A DNA stretch of 64,000 nt, from positions 1,232,966 to 1,296,965 of the forward strand of contig CM040446.1 of the NCBI GenBank assembly GCA_022749755.1, in the 5' to 3' direction. The notes under the pieces are model-generated. The model ran no database searches. It was not told the origin of the DNA and worked only from the letters and a program-made list of their open reading frames with translations. This DNA is from Azadirachta indica. Its lineage: Eukaryota; Streptophyta; Magnoliopsida; Sapindales; Meliaceae. How positions within the stretch are numbered: the stretch's first letter is position 1; each line of letters begins with the position of its first letter. A program made the translations under genes and the position numbers. Shown one piece after another: positions 33,058-45,625 of this stretch.

Positions 33058-35108
33058 TCAACACAGAGATCTTATATCATGACGTTCCAGAAAAATATCA
33101 TAAAAGAACGTCTTAAAGAGCTGCGTATGCCGGGTTTCTAAGTTTATAACCACAGACGAGCTCCCATCATTGATTGAACTTGGTAAAATAAATACTATCC
33201 CATCGAACTTGGCAGTAACAGGCATAACAAATATTAGCCAACCCAATCCGAAATTAGCATCATGCATAGGCATGTCGAATCCTTGCTCTACGATCATCAA
33301 ACCGGGTTGTTGTTTCAGATAAACAAGAGCTGACTTCAAATACTTGTCATCCATCTACTTTATTATTTCTTTATTAATTCTGTAAATCAATGGTTCTGAT
33401 TGAATATCACTTGATAAGGGCACCGATTTAGCGGCAAAAATTATATTGCCGAAATACGCAGATGGAATTGCAGGATTCAATTTGGACCGTCCATTCGTTG
33501 AAATATATAACTTATTTGATCATTAGACAAATCCACGTGCTTTGCATACACAAGGCCATATACGTGCTGCAAGGATCTCAAATTTGGAATATTTGCTAAC
33601 AGATTTTTTTCTAAGGGTGTTGATTTTATCAGGTGATAGTTTAAGGATCGCAAGTGGTAATGGATCCAGGATTTGATTGAAATTCTGTATTTTGAATAAG
33701 ATATTCATGGTAGGAGAATCGGACATCTAGCACGGTGCGATCAAAAATTGGGGGAATGCTAATAGGAAGGCCTCGAGTTATCTCAGCCCATGAATTTGTA
33801 AAATGGAATATCGAAGTTCCATCCACCAGTGTATGGTGTAACATGACTCCAAGACAAACTCCTCCACACTGCTTGAAATGAGTTACCTATTTCATAAATT
33901 AAAACTCCTATCGTATCAAAAAACGCTCAACAAGAAATCTCAAATCAAGCAACTATATAACCCAATATTATATGATTTCTTGTACCTGTGCCATCAGAGT
34001 AGATAAGAAAATATATCTTTGGTAGATTCATAGAACAAGCTGCAGAAGCTTGGAGCTTGATTCAAAGTCACCAAAATCATCAATAAAACAATTTGCGTCA
34101 GCCCTCAAAAGTAAAACTTCCTCTCCATTACACTTTATCTCAATTAGGAGTCGAAACAAAACACGCAACTACAATAAAATTGAGAAAATAATAAAAATAA
34201 ACGTTATGTAGGAGGTATAACCATCCATCACCATAAAGCAATAAATAAGTAAAAGGTATTATCGTCCATCAAAATAACAATAATAAAGAGGAGGTATAAC
34301 CGTTCATAGTAAAATAAAATAATAAAGTAAATCGATACAAATATTTTATGTGGAAAACCCTTAAACAAATTAAGATAAAAACCACGGGCAAGTATAGGAG
34401 TATTTTCCTATTTTAAAGTGAGAATTACAACTCTCTTTCTCTCTAATAATAAAGAAAGAACAACTCTCTAGATAGGAGTATTTCACAGAAACAACTCTAA
34501 ATGAAGAATACAACACAAAGAAAAAACTAATTTTTCTCTCTTTGTATAAACTCTCAAAAAATGATTTTGGAATGAATAGAATGGTGAAAGGAGTGAGGTA
34601 TTTATAATGGTTTCCTTCTCCCATTTTTCAACATACATTCCACAATTTACTTTACAAATTTCTCCACCTACCAACCATTACCTAAATTCAAACTTTTTCC
34701 ACCTAACACCAATCTCATTAGTAGAGAAAGTAAAAAAGGAGTAGCTGCACTTTTGGTGTATTTCGATACTTTTATACAGTATGACACTGTTCTTAAATAT
34801 ATACTGTTTATTTATACAGTATTGTTCATCTATATAATACTATTCATCAAAAGTGAACTTTATAATTTCACAGTATCTCTTCCGAATCTTCCAGCCACAG
34901 AATAAAATGGTACAAGAACATTACTCAACCTCTCCTTCAATAAATCAGCGTGAAAGAAATTGAAAGAATCATTTGGCCGTCTGTACAAATACACAAAGGG
35001 CACATGAATTGCCGGCACTGATAGATCCAAATCAGAAATTCGTAGGGACTGCGTCGGCATTTTCTTGGGAGGGCGTATGATTGTTGAATCCTTTATTTGA
35101 ATTTCCAT
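33058..35108 (-). pseudogene. BAHD pseudogene split by an LTR-like insertion
   Basis: Exon 1 starts at ATG 35108 (MEIQIKDSTIIRPPKK) and runs to FGRD at about 34873. It is then interrupted by about 720 bp of foreign DNA and resumes at about 34147 to the donor near 33987. Exon 2 (about 33883-33058) has an extra Gln codon in the FKxCGG segment, HTLVD, then a frame break after FDRTVLDV. More breaks follow before WRC (here WPC) and in the SRSKLNP region, and most of the RGAHTFKSPN segment is lost. NFGLG replaces DFGWG. A weak leader donor remains near 35702. It resembles the intact 38317-39775 gene. Confidence 0.88.
34148..34872 (-). mobile_element. Probable Copia-type solo LTR inside BAHD exon 1
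   Basis: Read on the minus strand, the insert starts TGTGAAATTATAAAG. It has a TATAAATACC promoter near 34600, then a U5-like stretch with TTGCCCGTGGTTTTTATC and GGGTTTTCCACATAAAAT (about 34395-34345), wording common in plant Copia LTRs. Its ends join BAHD exon 1 at FGRD (34873) and at ATTGAGATAAAG (34147), with about a dozen exon bases missing, so no clean 5-bp duplication can be shown. Minus-strand frames here (34370-34624, 34483-34674) are not genes. Confidence 0.55.
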
Positions 35109-36659
35109 CTGTCTCCACCAACTGTATATTTAAAAGAGTTTAATTAAATGCTATGGTAAAGAAAGACAAATATAATATACAAAATGGGGAGATAAATTAG
35201 CTTGTTTGATTAGAATAATATTTATAATTTTATTTCGATATTCACATATATCCTATCTATCAATTTTTTTCATTTTTCAAAAATATACATATTTATTTGT
35301 GTATTCTTTCTTTCTCTATGACTTGAATATTTAAGGATAATCACACCAAAAATAACTTTTCATCCAAACAACTTAAACCCGTAGATGTAATATATATATA
35401 TATATATATATTATTCGGATTCAAAAATGTTTATGTGAAATTTCTTCACGCAAATAATAACAACGCTACAGTAGTTACATAAAGAGTCAGACCTGCAGGA
35501 GGCTTTTTGGTACAAGATACTAGCCAGTTAAACTAATGAATGTAAAAATTTAAATTAATAGATAAATATAAATCTTAATAGATTTGGTATTTTTCTCAGT
35601 TTGCTCTTAGAGATAACTTATTCGAAAAAATAAATCTTAATAGATTGATAGAAAATAAAACTCTAGAAATTGACTTGGTAAAGAGGATGATACAGACGCA
35701 TTCCTTGATGTTATGAGATCGACTTGAGAGTTTTAGTTGAAAATGAGCAATGTATTGAATTCAGAGAGCTCGAGCTTATATACTATCTTTTCACGTGTGA
35801 ATATTTCTGTTTTCAGATAAATTAATTTGCAAACTATATCACGTTTTTTATTAAAATAAAATGGTGAGTCCATAACGAATATAAATTTAATTGTACAAGC
35901 GTAGATGATCAAATCTCCACATCTCAGGCGATAACCAAATAAGATCTGTTCTCTTTTTTTATAGCTGGCCATTTTATGTCTATTCAATATATATACGTAA
36001 ACAAAATTATTACTCTGTAAGACTTGCCAGGATTTTATTGTGAATTAATTGCATATGGATGCTAGCGACTGGAATAATTAACAAATTTATTTATTTATAA
36101 AGCCTGTCGTTGGATACATGCATCCAAGTTGCTAATTATTCTAATGACCACGTGATACTGAACATTTGAATTCCGAAATTTTTAATTAATTGTGATTGAG
36201 AGATCTATTAATTTATGTAATAAATATTAGCAACATCTGTATCGAATGTGATTGTTGACTAGTAACTGTTTATAGCTCAGGATCGTCAGTTCCCAATTGT
36301 TTACTTCCTCAAAGAAATTAATTTATTGTGATAATCGCAGCTTCTGCTACCAGCAAGCAATTGAGAAAGCCATCAAATAAATCAATTTGGTAATAAAGTC
36401 CTCTTTTCATTGCAAAGGGTGAAACAATGGAAATTCCACTTAAAAATAAGTCCAAGTTATCCAGAGAGGATCTTTATTCAAGTCTGTGATACTTGTGTCC
36501 TTTTTTTTTTTAAATATTTTATGAATATAATTCAAATATCTTCCTAATTTGGAAGGAAGAGAATTCGAACTTTAATTCTGTTGTACCATTGTAAGAAATC
36601 TTGGATTAATTCCTCCTATTATAAATTTTAATTGTATTCTTATTAGGTATAGTTTTCAA
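35109..36659. other. Spacer between BAHD pseudogenes; upstream block present
   Basis: Contains the weak leader of the 33058-35108 pseudogene, a TATATAAGC box near 35775, an (AT)n run at 35390-35411, and the recurring upstream block at about 36020-36105 (GACTTGCCAGGATTTTATTGTGAATTAATTGCATATG). No gene is seen. Confidence 0.5.
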
Positions 36660-36881
36660 TATATTAGCCAAAGGATTAAACGGTACAAGAACAGTACTCA
36701 AAGCCTCCTTCAATATATTAGCTTGAAAGAAATTGGAAGAATCGTTTGGTCGACGGTAGAAAAACACATAGAGCAAGTGAGTTGCCGGCACAGATAAGTC
36801 CAGGTCGGAACATCGTAGGGAATACTTCGGTATTGCCTGCGCAGGTTGTATGATTGTTGAATCCTTTACGTGAATTTCCAT
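36660..36881 (-). pseudogene. BAHD fragment: 5' half of exon 1 only
   Basis: ATG 36881 opens MEIHVKDSTIIQPAQ and similarity continues through FFYRRPNDSSNFFQANILKEALSTVLVPFNPLA, then ends abruptly. No remainder of exon 1 and no exon 2 follow. A leader donor-like CCATAAG|GTATATATGCG survives near 37190, and a TATA-like ACATAAACCCCACC near 37255. It is a gene stub that kept its 5' end. Nearest relative is the intact gene at 38317-39775. Confidence 0.85.
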
Positions 36882-38316
36882 AGTGTTAGAATGTACCTGA
36901 TGATCATAGAAATACAATAAAAAAGAAAGGGATTCCAATAATAAATTATAGGTACTAAAAGTTTTTTTTGGGTTTGTGGAGCTTCTGCTATGTTTTATAA
37001 GCAAAATTAAAAAAAAAAATGTTTGGTAACATTAAATTTCAGTGTAGTTCATTCATTTCTTTATTAATATTTAATATCTAATATTTTCATCTTATTGCTG
37101 CTATGACCTCAAACAAATAATTTCAATCAAAACAGTGTCTGAAATCGCTTAAAACTAGCAAAATGAAAGAAAGATACGCATATATACCTTATGGGCTCTG
37201 AGACTTGGAGAGGTTTAATGAGCAATGTGTTATGATTTCGGATAGGTGGGGTTTATGTATATATGTACTGTTATTCAGTTCATACATAAACAAGTTGCTT
37301 ATTTGTTGAATTTAACATGATCCAGTTGGCAGAATTATTGATGCAAGTGTCCATAGACTTTGAATCTAATTTATTTCGGTATTTGATATGTAATTTAGAT
37401 ATATTGGGACCTTTTCTTGTCCATTTTGGGTTGCGCAAATCACGATATAGTCTCCGAACTAAAAGAAAATTGAGAAAGCCAAAAATAAAATATTCGCAGC
37501 AAGCAAACAGAAGTTAAAGAGTAGACAACCGACTGAATGAAACGTTATTAAAAAAAAAACAATCACTTTGAGATCAGAGTGTATGGATGTTAATCTCAAT
37601 TTTCAGAATTGGCAACTCCTTTATAATGCTAATATCAGTATTCTGAATTGGCATCACTAATGCAAGAACTAGAATAATAATGTCCTGATATATTTATTTA
37701 TCTGACTTTTTAAACAAAAATCTTTTCACCATTATGGAAGGAAATATTGGCTGGCCGCATAGGTTGACTACGAATCCATTCTGGTCTGATTCATGGACTG
37801 ATGAACAAAATTATTGTTACCAGTGTCCACAACTTTCCCGTCAAATTTATTATTTTAGTATTTTAATTTTAAGTTTTGTTAGGAATTTCCACTCAATTTT
37901 ATAAGGTCACTTTCAGCACATGGATCAGAATACAAGAATAATCATCTTGATGTCATGCGTCCATGTAGTCCGCTAATCATTAACTTTTCGTATAATGTAA
38001 ATCTATTTTCAGAATTGGCAACTCTAATTGATTATTCACAGATCACAAGAGTTGTTACTGTTTGGTCTATTAGTTTATTTAATGAATCCTAGATACAGCT
38101 CATATCACACAATAATAAAATGAATTGACAACACTGGATTTCATCACATCGCATGGATATTATTATCTGATGTGTGAAAATAATAACAATAAACATGAAA
38201 ACTTTGTAACGATGGGAATGGATAAATTATGAGTAAAACAATTAAAAAGAAAACAGATAAATATCACAAGTCTTTTAACTTTATTCTCTCTCTGACTGGT
38301 ATTGTTCAAGTATATA
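36882..38316. other. Spacer; leader of fragment 36660-36881 and flank of next gene
   Basis: Holds the leader region of the fragment (to about 37260), then AT-rich DNA with scraps resembling other spacers (for example TTTTCAGAATTGGCAACTC, twice, about 37600 and 38010). The plus-strand frame 37317-37517 has no recognisable domain. No gene is called. Confidence 0.45.
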
Positions 38317-39775
38317 TCAATACCTAGATCTTGCTTTATGAGGTTGCGGAAAGATCTCGTAAAAGAACTTCTTAAAGAGCTGAGTGTGTTCAGTTTTCAA
38401 GGTTATAACCACCGACAAGCTTCCATCATTGATGGGACTTGGAAAAATAAATGCTATCCCTTCGGCATTGAAAATAGCTGGTCTCACATACATTGGCTTA
38501 CCCCACCCAAAATTTGCTTCATACACAGCCATGTTAGAAGCTTGGCTTACGCAAAGATTTGGAGACTTGTAAATGTCAAACCCTTGCTTCAGAAACACTA
38601 AATCAGATTGTTGTTTAAGATGAACAAGGACTGACTTTAAATACTTGTCATCCATCTGCTTTATTGCTTGGTGAATTCTGTCTACTGTAGAATTCAACGG
38701 TTCTGATTGAATATCCTTTGATAAGCATATCGGTTCAGCACTGAAAATAACATTGCCCAAGTAACCTAATGGAATTGTAGGTTTCAATCTAGAACGTCCA
38801 CTTATGGCAATGTAAAATTTGCTGACTTGATCATCAGACAATCCTCGAGCTTTGCACGCGCAACGCCATATATGTGCTGCTAGGATCTCCAATCGGCTAT
38901 ACTTGATGTGAGGCGGTCCACGATCTTCCTTTGACTTTTTTTTAAGAATATTGATCTGTTCAACTGAGAGCTTGAGGATTGCAGTGGAAACAGATTCAGC
39001 ATTTGATTGGAATGGAATACTCTGAGCAACAGTTTTCGGATTGAAATCGAACTGATGAACGGAAGGAGAAGTTGGGACATCAACATCAAGTAATGTCCGA
39101 TCAAAAATGGGTGCAATACTGATAGGAAGGCCACGACTCATCTCAGCCCATGCATTGATAAAATGGAAACATGAAGTTGCATCTGCCAACATATGGTGCA
39201 ACATAATTCCAAGACTAGCTCCTCCACACTTAAAATGAGTTACCTATTCAGTAATACATGAACTAATAAATAAAGACGCAAAAAGGTCCTAAAGTTTTAT
39301 ACATATTTAAAAGTTGATGTGGTCTAGAAAGAATTATTAAGAAAATTTTAAAGAATCAATGTACCTGAATCAATAGAAACGGATAAGAAGAAATATCTTT
39401 TGTATAGTCAATAGTAGGACAAAGTTGCAGAAGCTTTCTATCTAATTCAAAGTCCCCAAAATCATCAATAACGCAATTTGTTTCAGCCTCTGAAAATAAA
39501 ACTCCTTCTTCGTTGCATTTTACCTCAAGCCTGCCATTTTCATCTGTTCCGAACCTGCCAGCCAAAGGGTAAAACGGCACGAGAACATTGCTCAAGGACT
39601 CTTTCAATATATCGGCTTGAAAGAAATTGGAAGAATCATTTGGCCGACGGTAAAAATACACAAAAGGTGAGTGACATGGCGGAATTGATAAGTCCAAGTC
39701 AGAATTTCGTAGGCAATGTTTAGGAGTTTCACGGGAAGGCCTTATGATTGTTGAATTCTTTATGTGAATTTCCAT
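38317..39775 (-). CDS. BAHD acyltransferase, HCT-like, intact
   Basis: Exon 1 is 39775-39365 (137 codons) and exon 2 39243-38317, with a 121-bp phase-0 intron (TTCAG|GTACAT...TAG|GTAACT); 445 residues. Catalytic HMLAD lies at residues 154-158. The structural motif is NFGWG. The position matching HCT's shikimate Arg is Asn (QASNMAVYEANFGWG). The family segments FYPLAGRFGTDENGR, WRCACKARGLSDDQ, GYLGNVIF and NDGSLSVVITLK are intact. It differs from relatives by FDFNPKTVAQS in place of EYDPPPSM. Leader intron 39935-39801 (135 bp). Next to two broken relatives (33058-35108, 36660-36881), it is the surviving member of that sub-cluster. Confidence 0.91.
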
Positions 39776-39800
39776 TTTGTTAAGGCTTCAGACTGTATAC

Positions 39801-40020
39801 CTGCGATGCTCACAGAAATACAATAAATAATTCAAAGTTTCATTGCGAGGTACAGTTGAAAGTCCACATTAATTTCTGAACGAAGCCTAAAACAGTTTAA
39901 AGCTAGAAAAATCGCAGCAAGAAAACCATATATACCTGGTGGGCTCTGATACTTGAGACAGTTTTACAGGGTAGATGAGCTGTGTGTTACCATTTCGGAT
40001 GGATGGAGTTTATGTACGTA
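39801..40020 (-). promoter_or_regulatory. 135-bp leader intron and promoter of BAHD 38317-39775
   Basis: Donor CACCAG|GTATATATGG is at 39936/39935 and acceptor CATCGCAG|GTATAC at 39801/39800. The leader exon runs from about 39936 to 39980. ACATAAACTCCATCC near 40015-40001 sits where other members have TATAAA(T)CC. Confidence 0.55.
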
Positions 40021-40614
40021 TTATGTTAGTTTAGATGTAAAAGGCTTGCTTATTTATTAGTTTATCATGTTCATTTGATGCATATTTTATTTATTCTATT
40101 AATTAAAATTCTGCTGATCTGTCAACAGAACTACAGCTTTTCAGTAAAATATTTATTTCATTATTTTTGGTCAGACTGTTGCGTCTGTCCATTTGTTAAT
40201 TTGGGCACGCGTGGAATAAATTCTATTCAAAAGAAAAAGAAAATATATTTACGTCATTGCCACCGTGCGGGCAAAAGTGATTAAATAAAGTTTAAAAAAA
40301 TATAATGAAAAAATACCACATGTTTTTTTCTTTTTAAGAACAAAAAAATATGCCATCTGATCAACTATTGACGGAAGCTCTGCCGCCACGGTTGACAATA
40401 AATTAACTAAATCTCAACACGACTCCTAATTGGTCAAAGAAGTTACATTTGCAAGATTGACTTAAAGGCTAGCACATGTATCATCTCCATTGGCTAAAAT
40501 ATATAATATTTATCCATGAAAACAATATTTTGAAAAAAATATATAATAATTGATTAACTAGAGGACCGCCTTTTTTCTCACCCTCTCACTCGCCATAAAT
40601 AGATAAATTCAAAG
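40021..40614. other. Spacer left of TIR element
   Basis: AT-rich. The plus-strand frame 40075-40284 shows no domain. Nothing else is recognised. Confidence 0.4.
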
Positions 40615-41755
40615 ATTAATGAAGGGATAATTTTATTTTGGTCCTTAATGTTTTAAGAAATATTATTTTAGTTGACATGTTTCACATATTAGATAAAAGG
40701 TTCTTTTGTTAAAAGTCATCACAACCAAATTATTTCAATCAACATTAGTTAAGATTCCTTAACTAATCTTCTTCAGTTTTCTGTCCTAACTGAGATAAAA
40801 TAATTTTAATTTAATCCACATAATATTAATAATCTTCAATTCATACCATTTACATGCTAACTTTCATCTTTATTTTTAATAACTAAAAAAAAAAAATTAT
40901 AATGTTATAAAATTAATTAATTAATTAATTTTATATTTTTTTCCTCATCTTTATCCTTTATTCTTTCCTTTCTTCCTTTCTTCCTTTCTTCTTCTTCCCC
41001 ATCTCTTCCTCTCCTCTTTTTTTCATCAAGAAGAAATTGTAATGAGATTAAATAAATTAAAATTAGTCATTTGATATTCTCAATTTAAATAAAAAAAATT
41101 AATATTCAATGAAATTAATTTATTCAAATCAAATTGATTTCATAACCTCATATATCAAAATCAATTTCATAACATTAGCAATTGAATTAATTAATTAAAA
41201 CTTACAAAAAAAAACTTAAATCCAAAAAGCTTCTCTCTATGAACAAATTTTAATTGCAATTTCAATTTCTCCTATATCTAACAAAAAAAAATGAGAAGAG
41301 AAGATAAAGAAATAAACGAGGAAGACAAGGAAGAAGAAAATATAAAAAAATATTTTTTATTAATTTAAAATTATAAAATTATAATTTCATCTTTTTAGTT
41401 GTTAAAAAATGAGAGATAACATGTGAGATTGATATGATAACTTTTATAAATTTTAATATCTGACTGAAGATTATTAATATTGGTGGATTAAATTAAAAAT
41501 TATCTCACCTAACTAATGGGTGAAAAATGACAGAAAGTTGATAAAGAGATGTAACTAACATTGATTAAAATAATTTGAACCTAAATGACAAAAAGTTGAT
41601 AAATACATGTAACTAACAATAATTAAAATAATTTGAATCTAAATGATGATTTTCAATAAAATTAAAATTTTTGGTATCTAATATGAGAAACATGCAGATC
41701 AAAGTAATATTTCTTGAAACGTTGCAAACTAAAATAAAATTACCCCATTAATTAA
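40615..41755. mobile_element. Long-TIR non-autonomous DNA element, Mutator-like
   Basis: Element 40624-41746 (1123 bp). The left end reads GGGATAATTTTATTTTGG; the reverse complement of the right end reads GGGGTAATTTTATTTTAG. The inverted similarity continues for roughly 140 bases (AAGAAATATTA, CATGTTT-TCATATTAGATA, TCATCA...). Flanks are ATTAATGAA (40615-40623) and ATTAATTAA (41747-41755), 8 of 9 matching. A 9-bp duplication is typical of Mutator-like elements. The interior is AT-rich with a pyrimidine tract (about 40960-41025) and has no transposase frame. Confidence 0.75.
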
Positions 41756-42038
41756 GGCTCACAATGCAAGTTTTATATATATCATGCATTATAAAACTAG
41801 ATCTAGATATAACATCATCATTCAAAATTCGGCTTCTTCCTGTTTGGTCAAGTCTCTTCTGGACTTTTTCCCCCTTTGCTCTCTTCTGACTATTCGTTAA
41901 TAATATAAGCTTTGCTTGGAGTTTTTTTGGGAAAAAAAAAAAAAAAGGATGTAACATCATATATAGATAACTGTAGAGTGGCAGTCCAAATATGCATAGA
42001 TCCCAACATCAGTTTATCACAAATCAATTGCTTCAATA
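41756..42038. other. 3' flank of BAHD 42039-43481
   Basis: Short spacer with an A run at 41932-41946. No gene. Confidence 0.4.
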
Positions 42039-43481
42039 TCAATACCTAGATCTTGTATTTTGGCGTTGCAAAAAGATTTCGTAAAATAACTTCTTGAAGC
42101 TCTCCACGTGTTGGGTTTGCAAGTTTACAGACACCACCAAGCTCCCATCATTGGTTGGACTTGGTAAAACGTGCGATTGCCCTTCAAAATATGTGTTAAC
42201 TGGCCTCATAAAAAAGGGTCTGCCCCATCCAAAATCTGCCTCGTACATAGGCATTTGTATTAAGTTGACGATGTTGAAATTAGGGCACTTGAAAGTGTGA
42301 GCTCCTCGCCTGAAATTCGTTGGATCAGGTTGTTGCTTTAGATAAGCTAGAGCTGACTTCAAATACTTGTCATCCATGCGCTTAAATGCATTATGAATTC
42401 TCTCCACCGTAGAATTCAGTGGTTCTGATTGGATATCACCAGATAAGACAATTGAAGCAGTAGTGAAGATTGCGTTGCCAAAATATCCAGGTGGGAGTGG
42501 AGGATTCAACCTAGACCTTCCATTTGTGGGAAAATGTATCTTGCTTGCTTGATCATCAGACAATCCACGGGCTTTGCACACACAACGCCATATATGCGCT
42601 GCTAAGATCTCGAACCTAGTATACTTGATAGGATATCCATGACCTCTCTTAGATTTTTCCTTAAGGGTGTTCATTTGATCAACTGATAGCTTAAGGATGG
42701 CAGTGCGAATGGATCCAGGGATTGATTGGGATTCTAGGTTTTGAGCAGGAGAATTCATGGAAGGAGGTGGGTCGTATTCAATGTGATGGAATGTAGGAGA
42801 AGTTGGGATGCCAACATTTAATATGTTCCTATCAAAGAAAGGTTGAGTGCTATTTGTAGGAAGGCCTCGTGCAATCTCAGCCCATGAGTTAATAAAATGG
42901 AAAGTTGAAATCGCATCTGCCAAAATATGATGCAACCTAACTCCAAGACAAACTCCTCCACACTTTAAATGAGTCACCTAGTGGTCAATGCAGAATATAG
43001 TAAATATAAAAGTTTTAACGAAGAGAAAAAAATAAATAAATACTGTTATAACGCGATAATGTGTTTGTACCTGTGCAACCATGAGCTCACGAGAAGATAC
43101 ATCTTTTGTTTCATCAACAGTTGGAGAAAGGGGCAAAATTTTCAAGCCTTGTGAGAAGTCACCAAAATCGTCAATACGACAGCTTGCTTCTGCCTCCATA
43201 AACAAAACTCCTTCCCCATTGCAATCTATCAGAACTCTTCCATTTTGTTTCCTTCCCAGTCTTCCAGCCACAGGGTAAAACGACACAAGAACTTTGCTTA
43301 AGGCATCTTTCAGCAAACCGGGTTCAAAGAAATTGGAAGAATCTGGGGACCGCCGGTAGAAAAACACATTTGGGACGTAAACTTGTGGGACCACTATGTC
43401 CAAGTCTGAGTTTGGCAAGAAATGTTTGGGGGTTTCTTGGGCCGGGCGTATAATTGTTGAATTCTTCAAATTAATTTCCAT
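42039..43481 (-). CDS. BAHD acyltransferase, HCT-like, intact
   Basis: Exon 1 is 43481-43071 (137 codons, MEINLKNSTIIRPAQETPKH) and exon 2 42977-42039, with a 93-bp intron; 449 residues. Catalytic HILAD lies at 154-158 and DFGWG at about 385. The position matching HCT's shikimate Arg is Gln (LIQMPMYEADFGWG). Intact family blocks are FYPVAGRLGRKQNGR, WRCVCKARGLSDDQ, GYFGNAIF, TYFEG and NDGSLVVSVNLQ. First of the 42-61 kb subgroup. Its leader intron, 45049-43499, is the longest in the array (1551 bp). Upstream in-frame codons to 43559 lie in that intron and are not used. Confidence 0.92.
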
Positions 43482-43498
43482 TGCATCACTATCGGCAC

Positions 43499-45110
43499 CT
43501 GTAATGGACAAAAAATCAACTTCGACGATAAAAGAGCAATTATTATTTTGACATAACAATAATATTGTAATTTCTTATATATTAATCACTTAAGTAAGTT
43601 TGTCCCGTTCCTACAATAATATCCAATTTACAGTTTCTTAAAAGATGGTGTGGTTGGGTTGACGGATTCAGCGGGGCAGCAATTTTGCCATTAATAAACG
43701 AAAAAAACAAGAGTTGCGTGCTGGCTCAGTTAACCATCTTTCAATCAAATTTGATTTATTATTTTTCTAATAAAATAAATTAAAAAAACAAAAACTCCAT
43801 TTTGGCTTTTGCTTGAAAAAGGATGTTTATTGTTTAAAATAATGCTTTTTAGCTGTCATTAGGTTTCAAAGCTGCGTTTAAAAATATAAATAAATCAAAT
43901 AATGTTCTAAGATGAGTCCAAATCTTTGACAGTATCCAAAGGCTGAACTCTTTTATTCAAAACATCGTACCAAAAACATTTAAAAATCCCACTCTTTAAT
44001 CAGAGGGACAGTTTCAAATAAACAAGTAATACCATTAGTTTATTATTCTTACAATACAAATATAATTTATTTATCATTAAATTTAATTTTTTAAATTTGA
44101 GTACAATCCTTTTGTACAAACACGATTATTTATTTTAAAATTTGATTCGTTTAGATATAATTATTTATTTATTTAATTATATTTTAAACAAATAAACAAA
44201 TAAAAAAAATTAAACATAAATATAATATAATTATTAATTATTTTTGATATGACAATAACATGATTATTATTTATATTATATTTTTTAAATTCAAAATTCA
44301 CAATCATATGTTTTTAAAATTACCACCCCTATTTCTAATGATATGTATTGCTAATTTAATTCACAAAATTTTAAAACATAATTCTCGTAAATAATTTTAT
44401 CAAGGTACCATATTTTACATAATCCTCAAATTTTATATGAAAATAATATCCTAATAAAAAAAACCTCGGATTTAATTTTTGTGGCTCTTATTAAACCCTT
44501 AATAATGAAAATCTTTATTAAATAATATTTTCACGACTCCCACACTCTATTAAAAACAACAAAAAGAGTAGATTTACGACCATAATCATCTAATATAATT
44601 TTAAGATTATCTTTTCGTTATTCTCTCATCAATAAACCTTCAATAAATTATGAAATCTCTACTATTTAAAAAAACAAAAGAAGATGAAGAAAATGCATTA
44701 AATGAACATTTTTAATAAACCATAAAAGATTTTATACAAATAATTTTTCTCAATAAATTTATATTATGTTTTTGTTTAGCTTATGAGACAGGACTTTATT
44801 CATTAATCTAAATTTTGATAAATTAATAGGATAGCGAAACTCTGGAGATAGAAGAAGCAAGTCCCCACGACAGCAGAGCTAGCCATCATTTAATTTAACC
44901 TACTCTGAATTTTTCTATATTTAATTATGAAGAAATATTTCGATCTCCTAGTTGTTAAGAATGGTCCTACCTCCCAGGCCTATTTAAAAAATAATTAAGA
45001 AAAAAAAATAGAAAACAGGAAGAGTAATAAGTAGTACTGCTTGAGTTACCTGGAAACAGATTCCAATATGGGGAAGAAAACAGAGCTGTAAGAAACTGTG
45101 GAGTCCCGAG
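43499..45110 (-). promoter_or_regulatory. 1551-bp leader intron and leader exon of BAHD 42039-43481
   Basis: Donor GTTTCCAG|GTAACTC is at 45050/45049 and acceptor CATTACAG|GTGCCG at 43499/43498. The untranslated exon (45050 to about 45110) contains CCACAGTTTCTTACAGCTCTGTTTTC. This matches the leader exon at 62278-62330 almost word for word, which supports both. The intron is AT-rich with no coding sequence. Confidence 0.65.
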
Positions 45111-45376
45111 CTGACAGCGTTTAAAAGAGAATTAAGAAGCACCGCTCGAAGATCGGAGAAGTGAGGAATTTGCAGGCAGTGATATGAGAGATAAGAAGTC
45201 TGAACGACAGGATTTAAAACCTCACTGTCAGGTTGGATTGCTAGACTTTTTGTCTGATATTAGAGCACGTGAGTGATGACGTGTGCCACGTATGAACCAT
45301 CTGATCTGCTGACATATGTAAGGACGTATATAGGTTACAAAAATGTAAATTCACATAAATTATAAAATGTAAATTT

Positions 45377-45625
45377 AAAATAATACTTTGCTTTTTAAAA
45401 TTACACTTTTTTATTATATTTATATTGTTCAATTTCCAAAACCATGTTGCTTTGGTTAAAAGCACATGGTTTTTATGTAAATTGGTGATAAATGAGAGAG
45501 CGATGCTTTTGAGTCGTGAGAATTTTCTTAGATGGGACTCGTAAATATATTATTAGATGATTACAATATACGCGGGACCACACATTATTTTAATTCATCC
45601 TTTTGTCGGAGTCCATGAAGTTTAA
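45377..45625. repeat. About 250-bp direct repeat, left copy
   Basis: AAAATAATACTTTGCTTTTT... to ...GTCCATGAAGTTTAA matches 46760-47009 along its whole length with scattered differences (for example TTTCCAAAACCATGTTGCTTTGGTTAAAAGC in both). The copies flank 1134 bp of very AT-rich DNA. Confidence 0.88.

Noticed and set aside
34370..34674. Minus-strand frames of 63-84 codons inside the BAHD pseudogene
   Set aside because: They lie in the LTR-like insertion and have no domain.
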